A stretch of DNA of 8,616 bases from Peptococcaceae bacterium (GCA_012523535.1 JAAYII010000115.1:1-8616); one strand, 5' to 3'; counted from the stretch's first letter, positions 1 to 6,976 are shown. Numbers and translations are program-made. Notes: a model not told the origin generated them from the sequence alone.

Positions 1-592
1 CCAAAGGGGTATCTATATGCAGCAAGCGGTTCCGGAAGGTCTGGGGGGAATGGCCGCGGTCCTGGGGCTGGAAACTCCCGCTGTTGAAGAAGTCCTGCGG
101 GATTTAAAAGATACCGGGGTTATCGGCATCGCCAATTATAACTGCCCGGGCCAGATCGTAATTTCCGGTGAAAAGGCGGCTTTGGAAGCCGCCATCCCAA
201 AACTGTTGGAGCGTGGGGCCAAACGGGTGATTCCTCTTCGGGTAAGCGGGCCTTTTCATACCTTGCTTATGGAGCCGGCGGCCGAAAAATTGCGCCGGGA
301 TCTATCCCGCCTTAAGCTCCGGGAGCCCAAATACCCCATAATCTCCAATGTAACCGCGGATTATGTCCGGGACGCTTCCCATCTTAGGGAGCTTCTGCCT
401 CAACAGGTGAAAAGCTCGGTCCTTTGGGAAATGACCATTAGAAAAATGATTGCCGACGGTGTTGATGTTTTCGTCGAAATCGGCCCGGGCAGCACCCTAA
501 GAGGATTTGTCAAAAAGATAGATAAAAGCGTTAAGCTGTTAAACGTCGAAGATATGGCCTCCCTGGCCAAGACGATGGAAAGCATAAATTAA
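1..592 (+). CDS. fabD: Malonyl-CoA:ACP transacylase FabD, C-terminal part (5' end outside window)
   Basis: Transfers malonate from CoA to acyl carrier protein to supply the elongation unit of type II fatty acid synthesis in the cytosol. The reading frame is open from base 2, giving 196 visible residues of a protein usually near 310; the internal ATG at 17 is not the start. The first residues read QRGIYMQQAVPEG, matching the family segment RGxxMQxAVP whose arginine binds the malonyl carboxylate. The catalytic histidine lies in SGPFHTLLM at visible residue 86, and the C-terminal EIGPGSTL motif follows. The nucleophile motif GHSLGE falls in the missing N-terminal part, so the active-site serine cannot be checked. 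It is the first visible gene of the fab-acc operon, with 65 bp before fabG. Family assignment is secure. Confidence 0.97.
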   Translation, partial: QRGIYMQQAVPEGLGGMAAVLGLETPAVEEVLRDLKDTGVIGIANYNCPGQIVISGEKAALEAAIPKLLERGAKRVIPLRVSGPFHTLLMEPAAEKLRRDLSRLKLREPKYPIISNVTADYVRDASHLRELLPQQVKSSVLWEMTIRKMIADGVDVFVEIGPGSTLRGFVKKIDKSVKLLNVEDMASLAKTMESIN

Positions 593-645
593 GCATAACA
601 GCTATTGTTGATTGCTCTGATTCTTTACGGGGGATTTGATATTAC

Positions 646-650
646 GGAGG
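646..650 (+). promoter_or_regulatory. Ribosome binding site of fabG
   Basis: GGAGG lies 7 bases before the ATG at 658. It fixes the fabG start and is typical of Firmicutes. A second purine-rich stretch (ACGGGGGAT, 627-635) sits too far upstream to serve this start. Confidence 0.85.
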
Positions 651-657
651 ATTTTAT

Positions 658-1398
658 ATGTTAAAAGGTAAAACCGCGATAGTTACCGGCGCCAGCAGGG
701 GAATAGGCAGGGCAATAGCCCTTGCCCTGGCCGGCGAAGGTGCCGCCGTTGTAATTAATTATGTTAATAACCGCTCTTTGGCTGAAAGCGTGGTGCAGGA
801 AATTGAAAAATCGGGCGGGAAAGCCTTGGCCGTTTGTGCCGACGTCAGCCTTTTTCAGGAAGCCGAAACCTTGGTGGCTACAGCCAAAGAAGCCTTTGGT
901 TCCGTGGATATCCTGGTCAACAACGCCGGGGTTACCAGGGACGGTCTGATTATGAGAATGTCGGAAGAGGATTTCGACCGGGTGCTGCAAGTTAACCTTA
1001 AAGGAGCCTTTAACTGCTGCCGTCATGTGGTGCCGCTTATGGTCAAACAGCGCAGTGGCAGGATCATTAATATTACGTCCATTGTGGGGCTTGTAGGCAA
1101 TGCCGGCCAGGCCAATTATGCCGCCTCTAAAGCGGGCCTCATCGGTTTAACCAAATCCTTGGCCAAGGAGATCGGCAGCCGGGGAATAACGGTTAATGCC
1201 ATAGCTCCCGGTTTCATAGAGACGGATATGACTTCGGGCCTTGCAGACAAATTAAAAGAGGCAGCCAAGGAAAATATTGCTTTGAAAAGATTGGGTACAC
1301 CCGATGATGTCGCCAATGCCGTTTGCTTCCTTGCTTCGGAAAAAGCCGCCTATATAACCGGGCAGGTAATAAGTGTGGACGGCGGGATGGCTTTATAG
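658..1398 (+). CDS. fabG: 3-oxoacyl-ACP reductase FabG
   Basis: NADPH-dependent reduction of beta-ketoacyl-ACP to (R)-3-hydroxyacyl-ACP, the first reduction of the elongation cycle. At 246 residues it has the usual length of a classical short-chain dehydrogenase. The Rossmann nucleotide loop TGASRGIG is at residues 10-17 and NNAG at 88-91. The catalytic tetrad is N113, S141, Y154 and K158, the last two in YAASK. The C-terminal ITGQVISVDGGM is the standard FabG ending. The start follows a good GGAGG site. The stop codon TAG is part of the fabF ribosome binding site, so translation of the two genes is probably coupled. acpP, which in many bacteria lies between fabG and fabF, is absent here. Identity as FabG rather than another SDR rests on both sequence and context. 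Confidence 0.98.
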   Translation: MLKGKTAIVTGASRGIGRAIALALAGEGAAVVINYVNNRSLAESVVQEIEKSGGKALAVCADVSLFQEAETLVATAKEAFGSVDILVNNAGVTRDGLIMRMSEEDFDRVLQVNLKGAFNCCRHVVPLMVKQRSGRIINITSIVGLVGNAGQANYAASKAGLIGLTKSLAKEIGSRGITVNAIAPGFIETDMTSGLADKLKEAAKENIALKRLGTPDDVANAVCFLASEKAAYITGQVISVDGGMAL

Positions 1399-1410
1399 GA
1401 GGACATTAAG

Positions 1411-2649
1411 ATGAATAGAGTCGTTGTAACAGGTTTAGGAGTAGTTTCTCCGCTGGGCAACAATATGAACGATTTTTGGCGCAACATTCAAAAGGGGCAA
1501 TGCGGAATCGCGCCCATATCCTCTTTTGATACCACCGGTTACAAATCCGGCTTGGCTGCCGAAGTCAAGGACTTTGACCCAAAGGCTTACTTTGACCACA
1601 AAGAAGCCAAAAGAATGGATAGGTACTGCCAATTTGCCATGGCCGCCGCCCAGGAAGCTTACCGGGATGCCGGCCTGGAAGAATGTGAAACCGACCGCTG
1701 CCAGATCGGGGTCATAATCGGTTCCGGCATCGGAGGACTTTTGACCATTGAGGAGCAGCATGCCAAACTTTTGGACAAAGGGCCCGGCAGGATTTCGCCC
1801 TTCTTCATACCCATGGCCATCAGCAACATGGCGGCGGGCAATATTGCCATTAAATTCAAGGCCAAGGGAGTTTGCACCTCTATCGTTACAGCTTGCGCCT
1901 CCGGCGCCCATGACGTTGGGGAAGCCTTTCATAAGATCAGAATCGGCCAGGCCAATATCATTATTGCCGGTGGGGCGGAGGCTCCCATAACACCTTTGGC
2001 CGTTGCCGGCTTCTCTTCCATGACGGCTTTAAGCACCAGCACAGATCCTTTGCGGGCCTCGATCCCCTTTGATAAAGAACGGGACGGGTTTGTGATTGGG
2101 GAAGGAGCAGGCGTTCTGGTTCTGGAATCTTTGGAACACGCCCGGCGGAGGCAGGCCAAGATCTATGGGGAAATAGTAGGCTACGGCGCCACTTGCGACG
2201 CCTACCATATGACTGCCCCGGCTCCCGGCGGGGAAGGAGCCGCCAGATCCATGCTCCAGGCTTTGCAGGATGCGGGGCTTAAGCCGGAACAAATATCCTA
2301 TATAAACGCTCACGGAACCGGCACCGAATATAACGACAAATACGAAACGGAAGCGATCAAAACGGTGTTCGGCCAAGCCGCGTATAGTATACCCGTAAGT
2401 TCGACCAAGTCGATGACCGGGCATTTGCTTGGTGCAGCGGGTGCTGTGGAAGCAATAATCTGCGTCAAAGCAACCCAGGAAGATTTCATCCCGCCCACCA
2501 TCGGCTATAGGGTCAAGGATGAAGAATGCGACTTGGATTATGTTCCCAATAGCGGCAGACAAAGCAGGGTAAATTATGCACTGTCCAACTCTTTGGGTTT
2601 TGGCGGCCATAACGGCACTTTAATATTTAAGAAATGGTCGGAAGGATAA
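1411..2649 (+). CDS. fabF: 3-oxoacyl-ACP synthase II FabF
   Basis: Elongating ketosynthase that condenses malonyl-ACP with acyl-ACP, releasing CO2. At 412 residues it has full thiolase-fold length. The catalytic cysteine is C162 in VTACASGA, with the histidine pair at H301 (NAHGTGT) and H338 (STKSMTGH, K333). The C-terminal glycine-rich gate is GFGGHNG near 396-402, with the gatekeeper-type phenylalanine at 397. C-H-H chemistry separates it from FabH (C-H-N). FabF rather than FabB is favoured because of the clostridial operon context; no fabA or fabB is seen. The ATG sits 8 bases after AGGAGG (1397-1402), which overlaps the fabG stop. The downstream gap to accB is only 6 bp. Confidence 0.98.
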   Translation: MNRVVVTGLGVVSPLGNNMNDFWRNIQKGQCGIAPISSFDTTGYKSGLAAEVKDFDPKAYFDHKEAKRMDRYCQFAMAAAQEAYRDAGLEECETDRCQIGVIIGSGIGGLLTIEEQHAKLLDKGPGRISPFFIPMAISNMAAGNIAIKFKAKGVCTSIVTACASGAHDVGEAFHKIRIGQANIIIAGGAEAPITPLAVAGFSSMTALSTSTDPLRASIPFDKERDGFVIGEGAGVLVLESLEHARRRQAKIYGEIVGYGATCDAYHMTAPAPGGEGAARSMLQALQDAGLKPEQISYINAHGTGTEYNDKYETEAIKTVFGQAAYSIPVSSTKSMTGHLLGAAGAVEAIICVKATQEDFIPPTIGYRVKDEECDLDYVPNSGRQSRVNYALSNSLGFGGHNGTLIFKKWSEG

Positions 2650-2655
2650 ACAAAC

Positions 2656-3093
2656 ATGGAATTTAAAGAGATTCAGGAATTAATTAAACTTATCGATAAA
2701 TCCGGTTTAACTTCATTTGAGATGGAACGGGAAAACTTAAGAATATCCATGAAAAAAGAAGCCGGAAAAATCTTATCCCAAGAAATTGTTCACCAAGGAG
2801 TCTATACCGAACAGATAAAAGAAACAGTGACGGCCCAGCCCGAGGAAGCTCCTCAATATCCGAAAGTTATTACCGCCCCGATAGTGGGGACCTTTTATGT
2901 CGCTCCCGCTCCGGGGGCGGAACCCTTTGTGCGCCCCGGATCCAAAGTTAAGAAAGGGCAAACGGTCTGCATAATTGAAGCCATGAAACTTATGAATGAA
3001 ATTCAAGCCGAAGAAGACATGGAGATTATCGAGGTTTTGGCCAATGACGGGGAAATGGTGGAATATGGGCAGCCGTTGTTTGCGGGCAAATAA
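2656..3093 (+). CDS. accB: Biotin carboxyl carrier protein AccB of acetyl-CoA carboxylase
   Basis: Carries the biotin that shuttles carboxylate from AccC to the AccD-AccA carboxyltransferase. The 145-residue protein has an N-terminal helical segment (about residues 1-35, FKEIQELIKLIDKSGL), a short linker around 45-70 that is not the long Pro/Ala linker of some homologues, and a biotinyl-lipoyl domain from about 70. The biotin acceptor is K111 in the canonical EAMKLMNE (108-115). The ribosome binding site GGAAGG (2640-2645) lies inside the 3' end of fabF, 10 bases before the ATG, which implies translational coupling to fabF. It needs a biotin protein ligase encoded elsewhere. Confidence 0.98.
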   Translation: MEFKEIQELIKLIDKSGLTSFEMERENLRISMKKEAGKILSQEIVHQGVYTEQIKETVTAQPEEAPQYPKVITAPIVGTFYVAPAPGAEPFVRPGSKVKKGQTVCIIEAMKLMNEIQAEEDMEIIEVLANDGEMVEYGQPLFAGK

Positions 3094-3107
3094 AAGGGAG
3101 GTATATC

Positions 3108-3539
3108 ATGCTAAACATTAAAGATATCCGGCAAATCTTGCCCCATCGCTATCCTTTTCTCCTGATCGACAGGGTGGAGGAGCTGGAAGAGGGCAAAAGG
3201 GTTGTGGCTTACAAAAATGTATCCGGCAACGAATACTTTTTCCAAGGTCATTTTCCTCAGGAACCCGTAATGCCGGCGGTATTGATTATCGAAGCGTTGG
3301 CCCAGGCCGGGGCGGTTGCCATTCTGAAAATGCCCCAATACCAGGGCAAGATCGCTTATTTTACCGGTATTGACAAATGCCGGATCAGGAGAAAAGTGGT
3401 CCCTGGAGATATTCTCAGACTGGAAGTTGAAATTATCAAAATGAAAGGCCCTGCCGGCATCGGGAAAGCAATTGCTACCGTTGAGGGCCAGAAGGCTGTG
3501 GAAGCCGAAATCATGTTCTTTATTGGCAACGATAAGTAG
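3108..3539 (+). CDS. fabZ: 3-hydroxyacyl-ACP dehydratase FabZ
   Basis: Dehydrates (R)-3-hydroxyacyl-ACP to trans-2-enoyl-ACP, the third step of each elongation round. The 143-residue single hotdog domain begins with the family signature LPHRYPFLLIDRV (11-23). The catalytic pair is H48 in QGHFP and E62 in LIIEALAQ. The usual PVMPGVL segment reads PVMPAVL here, with alanine 57 where most family members have glycine; the catalytic residues themselves are intact. GGGAGG-type SD sequence (3096-3101) stands 6 bases before the ATG, starting just after the accB stop. It lacks the isomerase features of FabA. No other gene for unsaturated fatty acid formation is visible, so how the double bond is made cannot be judged here. 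Confidence 0.97.
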   Translation: MLNIKDIRQILPHRYPFLLIDRVEELEEGKRVVAYKNVSGNEYFFQGHFPQEPVMPAVLIIEALAQAGAVAILKMPQYQGKIAYFTGIDKCRIRRKVVPGDILRLEVEIIKMKGPAGIGKAIATVEGQKAVEAEIMFFIGNDK

Positions 3540-3542
3540 GTG
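3538..3542 (+). promoter_or_regulatory. Ribosome binding site deciding the TTG start of accC
   Basis: AGGTG overlaps the fabZ stop codon and lies 5 bases before TTG 3548-3550. No in-frame ATG or GTG fits the family N-terminus MFNKILVANRGEIA, so TTG is the only sensible start. The non-ATG codon and short spacing suggest weaker initiation than at neighbouring genes. Confidence 0.7.
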
Positions 3543-3547
3543 AAATT

Positions 3548-4891
3548 TTGTTTAACAAAATTCTAGTAGCCAACCGGGGAGAAATTGCGGTCAGGATCAT
3601 CCGGGCTTGCCGGGAAATGGGAATCCAAACCGTAGCCGTTTATTCGGAAGCGGATCAAAACGCCCTTCATGTTGATCTGGCTGACGAAGCTGTTTGCATC
3701 GGGCCGGCCAAGGCCAAGGACAGTTATCTCAATGAAAAAAATATAATCAGTGCCACCGTGCTTAAAAAGGCGGAGGCCATTCATCCGGGCTTTGGTTTTC
3801 TGGCGGAAAACAGCAAGTTCGCCGAAATGTGCAGGGAATGCCATATTACCTTTATCGGCCCACCGCCGGAAGTAATAGAGGCTATGGGGGATAAGGCCCG
3901 GGCCAGAAAAATTATGCTCGAAGCGGGAATTCCGGTTATACCGGGGGTTAACGGGCTGCTGGAAGATTATGCCCATGCCCTTCGAGTCGCTGATGAGATC
4001 GGCTATCCCCTAATGATTAAAGCGGTTGCGGGCGGCGGAGGCAAAGGCATAAGAATAGTAAAAAGCAGGGACGAACTGCAAAAAGCTTATGACACTGCCA
4101 GGTCGGAAGCGGAAGCCGCCTTTGGCAACGATGGTGTTTATATGGAAAAATATCTGGAGCAACCAAGGCATATCGAGTTTCAAATTTTGGCCGATCAATA
4201 CGGTAATGTTATTCATTTGGGAGAAAGGGATTGTTCCATTCAGAGGTGCAATCAAAAAATAATCGAAGAAGCCCCCTCTACCGTTCTTACTCCTGAATTA
4301 AGGGAAAAAATGGGGGAGGCTGCCGTGTTGGCGGCAAAGACCGTGGGTTATCAGAATGCGGGCACGGTGGAATTCTTGGTGGATAAAAACGGCACTTTTT
4401 ACTTTATGGAAATGAATACCCGCATCCAGGTCGAGCATCCGGTAACGGAGATGATTACCGGCCTCGATCTCGTCCAGGAACAAATCAAAATTGCCGCCGG
4501 CCAAAAACTAAACTTAACCCAGAAAGATATCAAGTTCAAAGGGCACGCAGTGGAATGCAGGATCAATGCAGAAAACCCGGCTCTAGGCTTTAGGCCCTCG
4601 CCGGGAAAAGTCAGTGTTCTTCTTTGGCCGGGGGGAAACGGGGTGCGTTTGGACAGCGCCCTCTATCACGGTTATGAAGTTCCTTCTTATTATGACTCCA
4701 TGTTGGCCAAACTGATAACCTGGGGACAAAACAGGGATGAAGCCCTGGCCAAAATGCGCCGGGCTCTCGGTGAGCTGGTAATCGAAGGAATAGATACCAA
4801 TATTGATTTCCTGTTTGAAATCTTAAATAACGCCAATTATATTGAGGGGCGTTTCGATACATCGTTTGTTTCCAAAGAATTTAATTTTTAG
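3548..4891 (+). CDS. accC: Biotin carboxylase AccC of acetyl-CoA carboxylase
   Basis: ATP-dependent carboxylation of biotin on AccB with bicarbonate. The 447 residues match the single-subunit bacterial form, with no fused carrier domain. The N-terminal domain starts ILVANRGEIAVRII. The ATP-grasp domain has K116, K158 and the glycine-rich loop GGGGKG (162-167). The catalytic stretch EMNTRIQVEHPVTEMITG (288-305) supplies E288, R292 and E296, at the same numbers as in E. coli AccC. The segment CSIQRCNQK (229-237) has cysteine-asparagine where E. coli has arginine-histidine; asparagine is common in relatives, the cysteine less so. The start is TTG, directly after fabZ. A 50-bp gap follows before accD, the widest internal spacing of the acc part. 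Confidence 0.98.
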   Translation: MFNKILVANRGEIAVRIIRACREMGIQTVAVYSEADQNALHVDLADEAVCIGPAKAKDSYLNEKNIISATVLKKAEAIHPGFGFLAENSKFAEMCRECHITFIGPPPEVIEAMGDKARARKIMLEAGIPVIPGVNGLLEDYAHALRVADEIGYPLMIKAVAGGGGKGIRIVKSRDELQKAYDTARSEAEAAFGNDGVYMEKYLEQPRHIEFQILADQYGNVIHLGERDCSIQRCNQKIIEEAPSTVLTPELREKMGEAAVLAAKTVGYQNAGTVEFLVDKNGTFYFMEMNTRIQVEHPVTEMITGLDLVQEQIKIAAGQKLNLTQKDIKFKGHAVECRINAENPALGFRPSPGKVSVLLWPGGNGVRLDSALYHGYEVPSYYDSMLAKLITWGQNRDEALAKMRRALGELVIEGIDTNIDFLFEILNNANYIEGRFDTSFVSKEFNF

Positions 4892-4973
4892 AATGGTTTT
4901 AACAGAAAACCTTAAAAACAATTGGTGCATAATGATTAGAAATGATTAGAATACACAAGGTTTTTAAAAAACC
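4892..4973 (+). promoter_or_regulatory. Structured leader at the accC-accD junction
   Basis: Three complementary pairings compete here. GGTTTT (4895-4900) and AAAACC (4906-4911) form a perfect 6-bp hairpin with loop AACAG. AAAACCTT (4906-4913) is also perfectly complementary to AAGGTTTT (4957-4964), which would place the weak SD and the accD start in a loop. The latter arm can fold locally with AAACC (4969-4973). No U-tract follows, so a translational or mRNA-processing role is more likely than termination. Pairing is seen directly; function is inference. Confidence 0.4.
4931..4950 (+). repeat. 10-bp perfect tandem duplication over the accD start
   Basis: AATGATTAGA occurs twice head to tail. 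The second copy holds the accD ATG (4942-4944). The first copy holds another ATG (4932-4934) in a different frame, which opens a five-codon ORF (M-I-R-N-D) ending at TAG 4947-4949, three bases beyond the accD start codon. Confidence 0.9.
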
Positions 4974-5850
4974 GCGCTATCTTGTTTTACAACAGAATAC
5001 TTCGACAGCCGGCAGGGCTTCGGCTCAAAACCAAGCCGCAACCCAGCCCCAAGTTCATAGTAGCCCGGTTATACCCAACGGTCTGTGGGGCAAATGTGAA
5101 AAATGCGGCACCACTATTTATACCAAAGACCATATCAAAAACCACAAGGTCTGTTTGAACTGCGGGCATCACTACCGCCTAGGCGCCAGGGAAAGAATAG
5201 AACTTATTATGGATACCGGGACTTTCGTGGAGACCGACGCCGGTCTCACAACCCTTAATCCCTTGGCATTTGAGGGCTATGAACAAAAACTGGCTGCCGA
5301 GAGAGAAAAAACGGGCCTTAAGGAAGCCGTGGTTACCGGCTATGGTAAGATCAATGGCCATAATACCGTTATAGCGGTCATGGACAGCAGCTTTATTATG
5401 GGCAGCATGGGGTCCGTGGTGGGAGAAAAGATCACTAGGGCTTTTGAATATGCCACAGCCAAAAAACTGCCGATCATAGTTTTTACCGCCTCCGGCGGTG
5501 CCCGCATGCAAGAAGGGATGTTTTCTCTCATGCAAATGGCCAAAACTTCGGCCGCTGTAGCCAGGCACGACCAAGCGGGAGGGCTTTATATCTCCGTTCT
5601 CACTGATCCCACCACCGGCGGGGTTACGGCCAGTTTTGCCATGCTGGGGGATATTATCCTGGCTGAACCGGGCGCTCTTATCGGCTTTGCCGGCAAAAGG
5701 GTCGGTGAACAAACCATCAAGCAAAAACTGCCGGACGGCTTTCAAAGGGCGGAATTTTTGCTGGAACACGGTTTTATAGATCAAATAGTGCCCAGAAAGA
5801 ACCTCAAACTGACCCTGTCTCGTTTATTGAGACTTCATTCCAGGCTTTAG
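4942..5850 (+). CDS. accD: Acetyl-CoA carboxylase carboxyltransferase subunit beta AccD
   Basis: Beta subunit of the carboxyltransferase that moves CO2 from carboxybiotin to acetyl-CoA, giving malonyl-CoA. The 302 residues start with the clostridial-type FKKPRYLVL (8-16), then a low-complexity Q/A/N/S linker (about 18-42). A four-cysteine zinc ribbon follows (C52, C55, C71, C74; CEKC and CLNC), then a crotonase-fold domain with FTASGGARMQEGMFSL (181-196) and GGVTASFAMLGD. The start is constrained: an in-frame TGA lies at 4933-4935, and no other in-frame ATG or GTG occurs before the zinc ribbon. SD complementarity is poor: GGTG at 4924-4927 is 14 bases from this ATG but 4 from the upstream micro-ORF ATG. 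Only 10 bp separate it from accA. Confidence 0.98.
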   Translation: MIRIHKVFKKPRYLVLQQNTSTAGRASAQNQAATQPQVHSSPVIPNGLWGKCEKCGTTIYTKDHIKNHKVCLNCGHHYRLGARERIELIMDTGTFVETDAGLTTLNPLAFEGYEQKLAAEREKTGLKEAVVTGYGKINGHNTVIAVMDSSFIMGSMGSVVGEKITRAFEYATAKKLPIIVFTASGGARMQEGMFSLMQMAKTSAAVARHDQAGGLYISVLTDPTTGGVTASFAMLGDIILAEPGALIGFAGKRVGEQTIKQKLPDGFQRAEFLLEHGFIDQIVPRKNLKLTLSRLLRLHSRL

Positions 5851-5860
5851 GAGTGCATAC

Positions 5861-6814
5861 ATGCTGGAACGGGAAAAAGATATCCGGGAATTGAAGAATA
5901 AAATAGAAGAACTGCGCAGGATGGCCCTGGAAAAAAACGCGGACTTAACTGAGGAAATCAACATCCTGGAGGCCAAGCTGGGAAAGATGGAAGCTGAAAG
6001 CATCCGCAATTTAAGTCCCATGGATAAGCTTGCTCTTTCCAGGCTGGTGGAACGGCCCACAACTCTTGACTATATTGAAAAAATCTTTGACGGTTTTATT
6101 GAACTGCACGGCGATCGAAAATTCGGCGACGATCCGAGCATTGTGGGCGGCATAGCCCGGCTCGGCAGTTTGCCTGTAACGGTTATCGGCCAGCAAAAGG
6201 GCCGGGACATTAAAGAAAATGTGCGCAGGAATTTTGGCATGCCCAGACCGGAAGGCTTCCGTAAAGCCTTGCGCCTGATGAAACAAGCGGAAAAATTCCG
6301 GCGACCGGTGATTTGTTTTGTCGATACTCCCGGAGCCGACCCCGGTGCCGGAGCTGAAGAAAGAGGCCAGGCCGAGGCCATAGCCAGAAATCTTATGGAA
6401 ATGATAAACTTACGGGTACCGGTGATATCCATCGTTATTGGTGAAGGAGGCAGCGGCGGTGCCTTGGCCCTCTCCGTGGCTGATGAAATCTGGATGTTGG
6501 AACATTCCGTTTATGCCATCCTGTCGCCGGAAGGATTTGCCAGCATCTTATGGAAAGATGCCAGACGGGCCCAAGAAGCGGCCTTGAAAATGAAAATAAC
6601 CGCCCAGGACCTCTTGGCTATGGGTTTGATAGATAAAATCATACCCGAGCCCCCGGGAGGCGCCCACCGTGATCCGGACCGGACAGCAGCCGCCATCAAG
6701 GACTGCCTGCTGCAGGTGCCTTTTGATTCTATGTTGGCCCAGGGCGAAGAACTGCCCGGCCGCAGGTACGAGAAATACAGGAAAATAGGTTCCTTCCTGG
6801 AATCAGACGGTTAA
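5861..6814 (+). CDS. accA: Acetyl-CoA carboxylase carboxyltransferase subunit alpha AccA
   Basis: Alpha subunit of the carboxyltransferase, paired with AccD in an alpha2-beta2 complex. At 317 residues it is of normal length. Residues 1-50 are charged and heptad-like, matching the N-terminal helical segment of the family. The crotonase-type core carries GQQKGRDIKEN (110-120), NFGMPRPEGFRKALRLM, the loop DTPGADPGAGAEERGQ (145-160) and the oxyanion-forming GEGGSGGALAL (184-194). The ATG follows AGGAG (5849-5853) by 7 bases, and this SD overlaps the accD stop, so the two subunits are probably made in step. It is the last gene of the cluster; no strong terminator follows at once, and the nearest convincing one is at 7115-7145. 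Confidence 0.98.
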   Translation: MLEREKDIRELKNKIEELRRMALEKNADLTEEINILEAKLGKMEAESIRNLSPMDKLALSRLVERPTTLDYIEKIFDGFIELHGDRKFGDDPSIVGGIARLGSLPVTVIGQQKGRDIKENVRRNFGMPRPEGFRKALRLMKQAEKFRRPVICFVDTPGADPGAGAEERGQAEAIARNLMEMINLRVPVISIVIGEGGSGGALALSVADEIWMLEHSVYAILSPEGFASILWKDARRAQEAALKMKITAQDLLAMGLIDKIIPEPPGGAHRDPDRTAAAIKDCLLQVPFDSMLAQGEELPGRRYEKYRKIGSFLESDG

Positions 6815-6840
6815 AAATCTAAATTAAATTTACTTCCTAT

Positions 6841-6933
6841 TTTGATCAATCCTTGTTTAATGAATATTCTTGTTGATAATTAACCTTGTAAATGATAATC
6901 CTGTTATTAATCTTTTGTAGTGATTAGCCCTGT
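6841..6933. repeat. Array of six degenerate 14-17 bp repeats
   Basis: Units on the + strand end in TTGT or CTGT at 6856, 6873, 6889, 6904, 6918 and 6933, giving periods of 17, 16, 15, 14 and 15 bp. A consensus is TGATNATCCTTGT. Examples are TTTGATCAATCCTTGT, TGATAATTAACCTTGT and AAATGATAATCCTGT. The period is not a multiple of three, so it is not a decayed coding repeat. It lies between the converging 3' ends of accA and the small - strand gene. Its role is unknown; spacing well above one helical turn with conserved cores could suit a DNA-binding protein. Confidence 0.55.
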
Positions 6934-6950
6934 GTAGTTTTGACTAGACT

Positions 6951-6976
6951 TATTTATAAGAATATTTATAAGAATA
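6951..6976. repeat. 12-bp tandem duplication
   Basis: TATTTATAAGAA occurs at 6951-6962 and again at 6963-6974, with the match continuing two further bases. The right-hand copy supplies the last codons and stop codon of the small - strand ORF; the left-hand copy lies just beyond that stop. Confidence 0.85.

Noticed and set aside
17..592. fabD starting at ATG 17
   Set aside because: The frame is open to the left edge and the preceding codons QRGIY belong to the conserved FabD segment, so the gene is simply cut by the window.
593..657. Internal promoter or FapR/FabT operator before fabG
   Set aside because: No paired -35/-10 and no clear palindrome matching known FapR or FabT sites was found in the 65-bp gap.
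1435..2610. Long - strand ORFs opposite fabF (up to 193 codons)
   Set aside because: They are shadows of the fabF codon pattern, with no SD and no recognisable domains.
4932..4949. Micro-ORF as an annotated protein-coding gene
   Set aside because: Five codons have no product value; kept only as a possible translational control element.
6874..6910. Fur-box-like operator (GATAAT motifs)
   Set aside because: Only partial matches occur, and they are explained by the repeat-array core; no promoter for an iron gene is nearby.
6841..6933. CRISPR array
   Set aside because: Units are 14-17 bp and degenerate, without constant repeats or unique spacers, and no cas gene is visible.
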